A stretch of 64,000 nucleotides of DNA, from NCBI GenBank assembly GCA_008360975.2, contig CM039211.1, positions 70,639,965 to 70,703,964 of the forward strand. The letters are read 5' to 3'. Within the stretch, counting starts at the first letter, position 1. Each line of letters starts with the position of its first letter. Below, piece after piece: positions 58,701 to 64,000 of this stretch. The stretch comes from Lichenostomus cassidix. Taxonomy: Eukaryota; Chordata; Aves; Passeriformes; Meliphagidae. Both the position numbers and the translations under genes were made by a program. The notes beneath the pieces were generated by a model. The model searched no databases, was not told where the DNA came from, and saw only the letters and a program-made list of their open reading frames with translations.

Positions 58701-61700
58701 CTGCATCACCAATGCTTCCTGTGCAAGTAATTAGTGCTCTTTGTGACTTTCTTTTTGTACCAAGTGTTAAATGATAGCTTCATTTTTTTTATTGTACTCC
58801 TATAGCACTTAACACAATGATGAAAAAAATTAAAAGAAAAAAAAAAAAGACTAACATTTATCTTGTCTAACTCTAGTTTGCTAAAACTATGTGTTCCTAG
58901 TCATAGCCCTTTATTTAAAATGTCTCCAGAGTCATGGGAAGGAGCATGGTATCATCAGAGAGGAATTCATCCTATCCTAAAATAGATGTTTAAAATGGAT
59001 GAATCATTCTCTGAAGAGACCTTTTCCTCTCCTTTCATTAGAGAGGAAATTTAGGTGACTACCTTAATGAAATAACTTATTTTTATATCGCTAAGTTAGG
59101 CGAGGTGAATCTCAGATGAAAGGAGGAACATTGCAAATCTAATTATATATTCTTCTTTTTTCCTTTGTAAACCTGAGAACAATTCCCTTTTAGGATCCAC
59201 CTGCATGTCTGATGTCAGTGAAATAGGACACAAGGCAAGGCACAACACGATGAGTGTCATAGGAAAAGATGAATCAGGGAACAGAAAGATAGAAGTGTCA
59301 AATTTCTATGCACTTACTAATAACCTAGGACAAATATAAAAATAAGCTTAAACTATCAAATCCATGTGATACATGCAATATTCAGAAATTATATTTTAAT
59401 AAACAAAAATATAACTGTATAATTTGGTTATATTTTATAACAAAAAAAAATTTTTTTTTGGTTTCTATTTGGAAAATATTTTCCTAACATTCCAATTGGT
59501 TAAAAATATACATATTGGAAAACCGTATCTTGGGTTCCTCTTGTGATTTTGCAGAAGTATTCTGGGATATGTGCCGACCATCTAAATTCCAGTCAAGTCC
59601 CACACCAGTCAATATAGAAATCTTATAGCTTCACATACCTCCTTCAGAGAGTTTGTGGAGGTGTGTGACACAGAGCAATTTATATCCCCACAGTACAGCC
59701 CTCATTTCCTTCCTGACCTAATTTCTCCATCCGTAAGATAAGTGCTGTGATACTTATTTCTCTTGCAAGGGTTATATCATAACTCCCAGCATTTGCCTTT
59801 AATATGCCTTGTAAGGAGACAAAAATAAAATGCATTGTAAATTATTAATGCAGTCGTATTTCTAGTGCTTCCTTTTATATAGCATGAACTAGTAAAGAAA
59901 AAATACCAATTAATATATTGAAAAAACACAACACATTAAAAAAACACCCCACCATTTTTAAGTATAATTTTAATTATTTATACATTATATTTTGAAATTA
60001 TTCTCCAGCTCTGAGAAGAATGATATAAATTTCTTTGTGATTGGACAGAAATTGACAAAATATAAGGATTTCAGTTGTCAGCATCTTGTTCATCCTATAG
60101 TTCTACTAGTATGATATTTATACCAAGCTACTGAAAATTAACAAGCTGTGGCAGTTACTCTGTGGCAGTAACTGTGGCAGTTACAAAATTACTCTGTGGC
60201 AGTAGAAAGATTTCATGAGCTGGAAGGAAAAACAAAAAAACTGTTTTCTCACATATTTATTCTGAGAAAATAGAACTGGTGTGAAGACTCACAGGTAAGG
60301 CATTTTACTCCAAGACATGGAAGAATTGTTTTCTTGCAGTGACTGAGTGAATGCTGGAATCAACCTCACCTCTAGTTACCACCTATATATATTTGAAGAA
60401 ATGCAATCTGGCCCCAAGACTCACTTTCTGTGCAGAGATGGAGACCCACAGATGAGCAATGAACTGAGTTTTAGCATCCATATTCAGGTAAAAGAAAGAG
60501 TAGAATTTTTTAAGAGATGTTTTTGCTGCTGTATTGCCTTATAATGTAGGATATGGCAGGTGTTAATGTGCAGATTTTCTGAGAGAAAAATATCTGCAAG
60601 GCTGACAGAAGAACATGATGAAAAAGGTGTAATAATGTGTATACTAGGAATTGTTCACATTGAGAAATGATCCCTTTTGCAAAGTCCTGTATGAGCAAAC
60701 AGGGAGGTACAGCCCCATCCTCCAAGCATTTATGATCTTCTAATCTATCTCACTGAGTTATGAGGACCCTTCAAAAGAAAAGATATATATCTGTGCATGT
60801 TTTGGGAAACAATAATTTAAGTGAGTCTGGAAGTTTAAGTCTGACATTTGACATTAGACTGATTTTCTTTCTCTCTAGAATTTGTGCTCAGTTACAGGGT
60901 CTATGAGCCCTCATTTACATCTCCACTCACAAGTCTTTTACACCTTTCCCAGGCTTGTCACATATCTTTAATCTTAGTTTTTTTCTATTGTTAATTTTCC
61001 CCATGCAATTTCTCTTCCCTGTCGTGACACCTGAAGCAATCTCTGAGTCTCCACTCCCTGCATGCCCTCAGTCCTTACTGAGGGAAAAGAGAAATACATT
61101 TTGAAAGAGCACATTTAAGGGTCTCTAAGAACATAAAAATGTAAGACCAGTTATGGTGGGTCAAAAAGATCTTTCTAATATCTCCAACAGCAGTCAAATC
61201 TGGGTGCCAAAGAAAAAGTGCAATGCCAAAGCGTGCATGTATGATTCCACCTCTCATCTGCCTCCCAGATGTTTATTAACTAAACCTCTCTAAGACAGGA
61301 ATGCTTTCCATGGATTTACTATATGGGCTCAGATTTTCTTCTTGCAAACTTGCCCAGTCTCCTCCTGACCCCTTGTCAGCTTTTTGCATCTACAACACCC
61401 CAAAGAGAGGAATCCCACAGCTGAATCTCTCTGCTTATATCTAGAAAATCCCAGGAAGATGTACCCACGTGGAGTGCCCTGGAGTAGCAAATACATGGCT
61501 AATAATTACCCTTGGAAATGGGACAAATGTGTGGTGAAGATCTGACTGGTAAATCTATTTTTGATCCTTAGGTGAAATCTGAATTTTATTTCATATAACT
61601 GAACAGCAGTGAAACTCTGTGCATGGGTGGGACCTGCCTTGGCAGCACACTGTTTGACCAACAGTCTTTCCTTCAAATCCTCCAGCCTCCTGGAGAGCTT

Positions 61701-62206
61701 TTCCTCTCCTCATCTTAAGGAAATGTTCATGTCACAGAAGACAAGAAATTATCATCCTTTTGTTCTTATAATGTCTCATCTGTTTTGTATCAGTGTGAGG
61801 AAATAACTGTAGTGCTGTCTTAAATTGGCATCTTTTTATTAATAGCTAGCAAGACTCATCCTCCAAGCATGGCTTAAGCCTCCCATGTGTCTGCTCTTGC
61901 TTTTTTGGACGTGCAAGGTCTAAAAGTGGCTTTTTTTTCCATCTGGAGAGAAGTGATGATCCCTAAATTGCAGATAGAGCAGGATTATCCTCAAAATGGA
62001 AGAAATAACCAACCAACCAGTCTAATGCAGGTGCTATGTCAGTGCTAGCAAATATAATATACAAAGTCTGCCAAGTAACCTTATGATTGTTTAGCCAAAG
62101 GATCAAAATCCCTTGGAATTATTCCATTAATGAATATTTACAGAGCAAGAGGCTTGTAAATAAAGATGCCAAGGGAAAATTAAAGCAGTGAAAATATCTA
62201 ACACAC
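55746..62206. other. AT-rich non-coding DNA
   Basis: No gene or transposon recognised. The stretch 56040-56450 carries several TAATTA/ATTAAT motifs and a low-repeat, conserved-element look. Short tandem units of TGTGGCAGTTAC type occur at 60147-60205. Poly-A and poly-T tracts are at 58838-58850 and 59442-59459. Confidence 0.55.
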
Positions 62207-62309
62207 AGTGAAGAATAAGGAGGGAAAATCTGATAATGGAGCTAGAGCAGAAAAAGAAAAGGAATTCTGTCTTGGTTTTAAGGCAACATTTCCTGTCACC
62301 CTTTTCCCT
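62207..62309 (+). repeat. Left arm of a ~100-base inverted repeat (probable source copy)
   Basis: This stretch is the reverse complement of 63477-63576 with a single substitution and one 3-base indel. Its own flanks show no target duplication, so it looks like the original locus rather than an insertion. Confidence 0.9.
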
Positions 62310-63207
62310 CCCTCCCTTGACTGAATGTAACCATTAATTGTGGGAATCGAAGAGTTGCAATGGCTAAATTGGACAGGAACCTCAGGAGGTCAAAGCATTC
62401 CTGCCTGTTAAAGCTACTGACATGTTTTACAGTTTTGCAAAATGTCAGAGTCCATCATGCTGTAACTTTGCTGCTGAGGCTCCTGTCTCTCGTAAAGCAC
62501 TCACAGCTGCCTTATGAAACTTTCAGCTAAAACCTTGAATCTGCAACTGAGTCAAAACTTCCCCTCCTTTTCTCTCTTTCCTTTATATTCTTGTTTACAA
62601 GCTTGTCACAAGCCTGTGGACTTTTTTAAAATTTGTTTGTTTTGTTTGTTTGGTTTGATTTTTTTGTGTGCATGTCCTTTTCACTACATCCATTTTTTAT
62701 TGCTTTCCTCTCAGGTAGAGCTGTAGGCTCAGAGAACTTGAGTGACAGCAACCTCTGTGGCTTTCCTACCATTGCAAAATCTCAAATTGGTGGAAAGGGG
62801 CAATTAAGATAACCACTAGGGTTTAACAATTGTCATTTGGCATCTGCTGTGCCTCCATGGCCATGCACAGCTGTCTGCCTTCCAAAAGAAACACAGGAGT
62901 GTGTAGCATCTTTAATCCCAGTGAACTGAGCTCACTCAAGCATGCTGTGATGGCAACTTCATTTCATTCTGCATTTTTCATCTCTAGGATAGCACTTCTC
63001 CAAAGGGAATTCATACCACAGAAAGGCTAGACAGGTATTTTAAGCACTGCTCTAAACACTGAACTCCCTAATCCACAGCAGAACACAACCAATTCTCAGT
63101 GTTTCTGTGATCCAGTAGCAGTTGTAATATTTCATCACGTAAAAATTCTGTTTGAGTTTATCTGGGAGAATGCATTTATATTATGGTACATTGTGCTAGG
63201 GTTACAC
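62310..63207. other. Non-coding DNA between the arms
   Basis: No gene recognised. A GTTT-type tract lies near 62632-62655. Confidence 0.5.
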
Positions 63208-63720
63208 TGAATCACAGAACAGTTTGGTTTGGATGGAATCACCTTGTTCCATCCCCTGCCATGGGCAGGAGCACCTTCAGCTCTCTCAGCTTGCTCAAAG
63301 CCCCATCCAGCCTGGCCCTGAACAATTCCAGGGATGGAGCAGCCACAGCTTCTCTGGGCAACCTGTGCCAGGGCCTCACCACCCTCACAGTCAAGAATTT
63401 TTTCCCCATACCCAATATATATCTCCTCTTTTAGTTCAAAACCATTCCCCCTTTTCCCATCACCTCAGACCTTGCTAGGGAAAAGGGTGACAGGAAATGT
63501 TGCCTTAAAAACAAGACAGAATTCCTTTTCTTTTTCTGCTCTAGCTCCATTATCAGATTTTCCCTCATTCTTCACTTGCTATGCCCCTGCCCATCATTCT
63601 TATAAGGCTCCTTTAATTATTGCAAGGCCACCACAAGGTCTTCCTGGAGCCTTCTCTTCATCCCAACTCTCTCTGCCTTTCTTCATAGGGAGCAAGTTGC
63701 AGCCTTCTGATTCTAATATA
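63208..63720 (-). mobile_element. CR1 LINE 3' end carrying a 97-base insertion
   Basis: Reverse complement of CR1 from 'gaatcacagaacagtttggt' through 'atccagcctggccctgaaca' and 'accattcccccttttcccat' up to 63477. CR1 resumes after 63574 with 'cttataaggctcctttaatt', 'cacaaggtcttcctggagcc' and 'ctgcctttcttcatagggag'. The intervening 63478-63574 is foreign to CR1. Confidence 0.9.
63478..63574 (-). mobile_element. 97-base insertion, inverted copy of 62209-62308
   Basis: Flanked by a perfect 7-base direct repeat CTTGCTA (63471-63477 and 63575-63581), one copy of which belongs to the interrupted CR1. The insert is the reverse complement of local sequence 1.2 kb upstream, with one substitution and one 3-base difference. 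There are no terminal inverted repeats or poly-A tail of the sort that would define a standard transposon or retrogene. Confidence 0.85.
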
Positions 63721-64000
63721 ATTTTTCATGTTATACATCCTTGTATTTTTGCCACTGATCTTTTTTTAGCTTTTTTTTTTCTTTTCTTAGTTAGCCTGGA
63801 AGTTTATAACCTTCACTTTTCTCTGCATTTCTTCTTCATGATCATTTTAAGAAGAATTTTTTTTTTTTTTCTGGAGTGTGATCTAGGATCCATTTAACAA
63901 ATGTTATAAAAATATGCCTTAAAAAAGTCTTCCATATGACAAAAAACATCTAGTAAATGAGCTGAAATGAATCTACCGAGAACATATTTATGCAATGACT
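63721..64000. other. AT-rich non-coding DNA
   Basis: T-rich tracts at 63768-63782 and 63857-63870. Nothing else recognised. Confidence 0.5.

Noticed and set aside
62267..62310. TGTCTTGG start of a possible LTR within the inverted-repeat arm
   Set aside because: No matching CA end or target duplication; the arm boundaries do not coincide with it.
63334..63897. 187-codon plus-strand open frame
   Set aside because: It is the antisense of a CR1 3' region plus the 97-base insertion and T-rich DNA.

Overview
The window reads as avian nuclear DNA, most likely from a songbird. The evidence is at least a dozen 5'-truncated CR1 LINE copies in both orientations, several LTRs of avian ERV type, and a decayed copy of an ITPRIPL1-like gene (a family I recall as greatly expanded in passerines). 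The bulk is AT-rich sequence with stops in all frames. I find no intact cellular protein-coding gene and no tRNA, rRNA or CRISPR array. It is best read as intergenic or intronic DNA whose recognisable content is transposable elements, microsatellites and gene relics.

Layout: 1-1950 is plain AT-rich DNA. 1955-3495 is a CR1 split by an LTR, plus a second CR1 end. 7.9-9.8 kb has minus-strand exon-like open stretches and a GC-rich promoter-like block. 10.9-11.76 kb is an ERVL-type LTR. 14.8-19.6 kb holds five CR1 pieces, an LTR-like remnant and a degenerate AT-rich minisatellite. 19.6-28.7 kb is the GC-rich, element-dense core: an LTR-like block, the ITPRIPL1-like pseudogene, and a composite in which one CR1 copy was hit by two ERV insertions, one of which was itself hit by a third. 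28.7-41.6 kb is mainly unique AT-rich DNA with microsatellites. 41.6-42.5 kb is a CR1 end next to a 440-base TCTA-type array. 45.1-46.8 kb is a decayed CR1 ORF2 followed by a solo LTR. 50.3-50.8, 55.5-55.7 and 63.2-63.7 kb are further CR1 ends; the last carries a 97-base insertion that is an almost perfect reverse complement of sequence 1.2 kb away.

The best preserved element is a betaretrovirus-like (ERVK-type) provirus at 23277-28125. It has a 6-base target duplication (GAAGGC), a 5' LTR, a lysine-tRNA-type primer site, a frame-shifted gag, an intact-looking gag-pro slippery site and a protease damaged in its active-site codon. A deletion then fuses protease to the end of the 3' LTR; pol and env are gone. 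The most notable observations are: (1) three related LTRs each begin with an open, acidic reading frame in the same phase, ending in Glu-Val-stop, as if a viral protein tail is encoded in U3; (2) an in-frame tandem array of ETS/YY1-like sites inside gag; (3) the target-site-flanked 97-base inverted copy near the right end; (4) an ITPRIPL1-like relic that kept a splice acceptor and lost its central domain. Boundaries and identities come from reading the sequence by eye and no database search was run.
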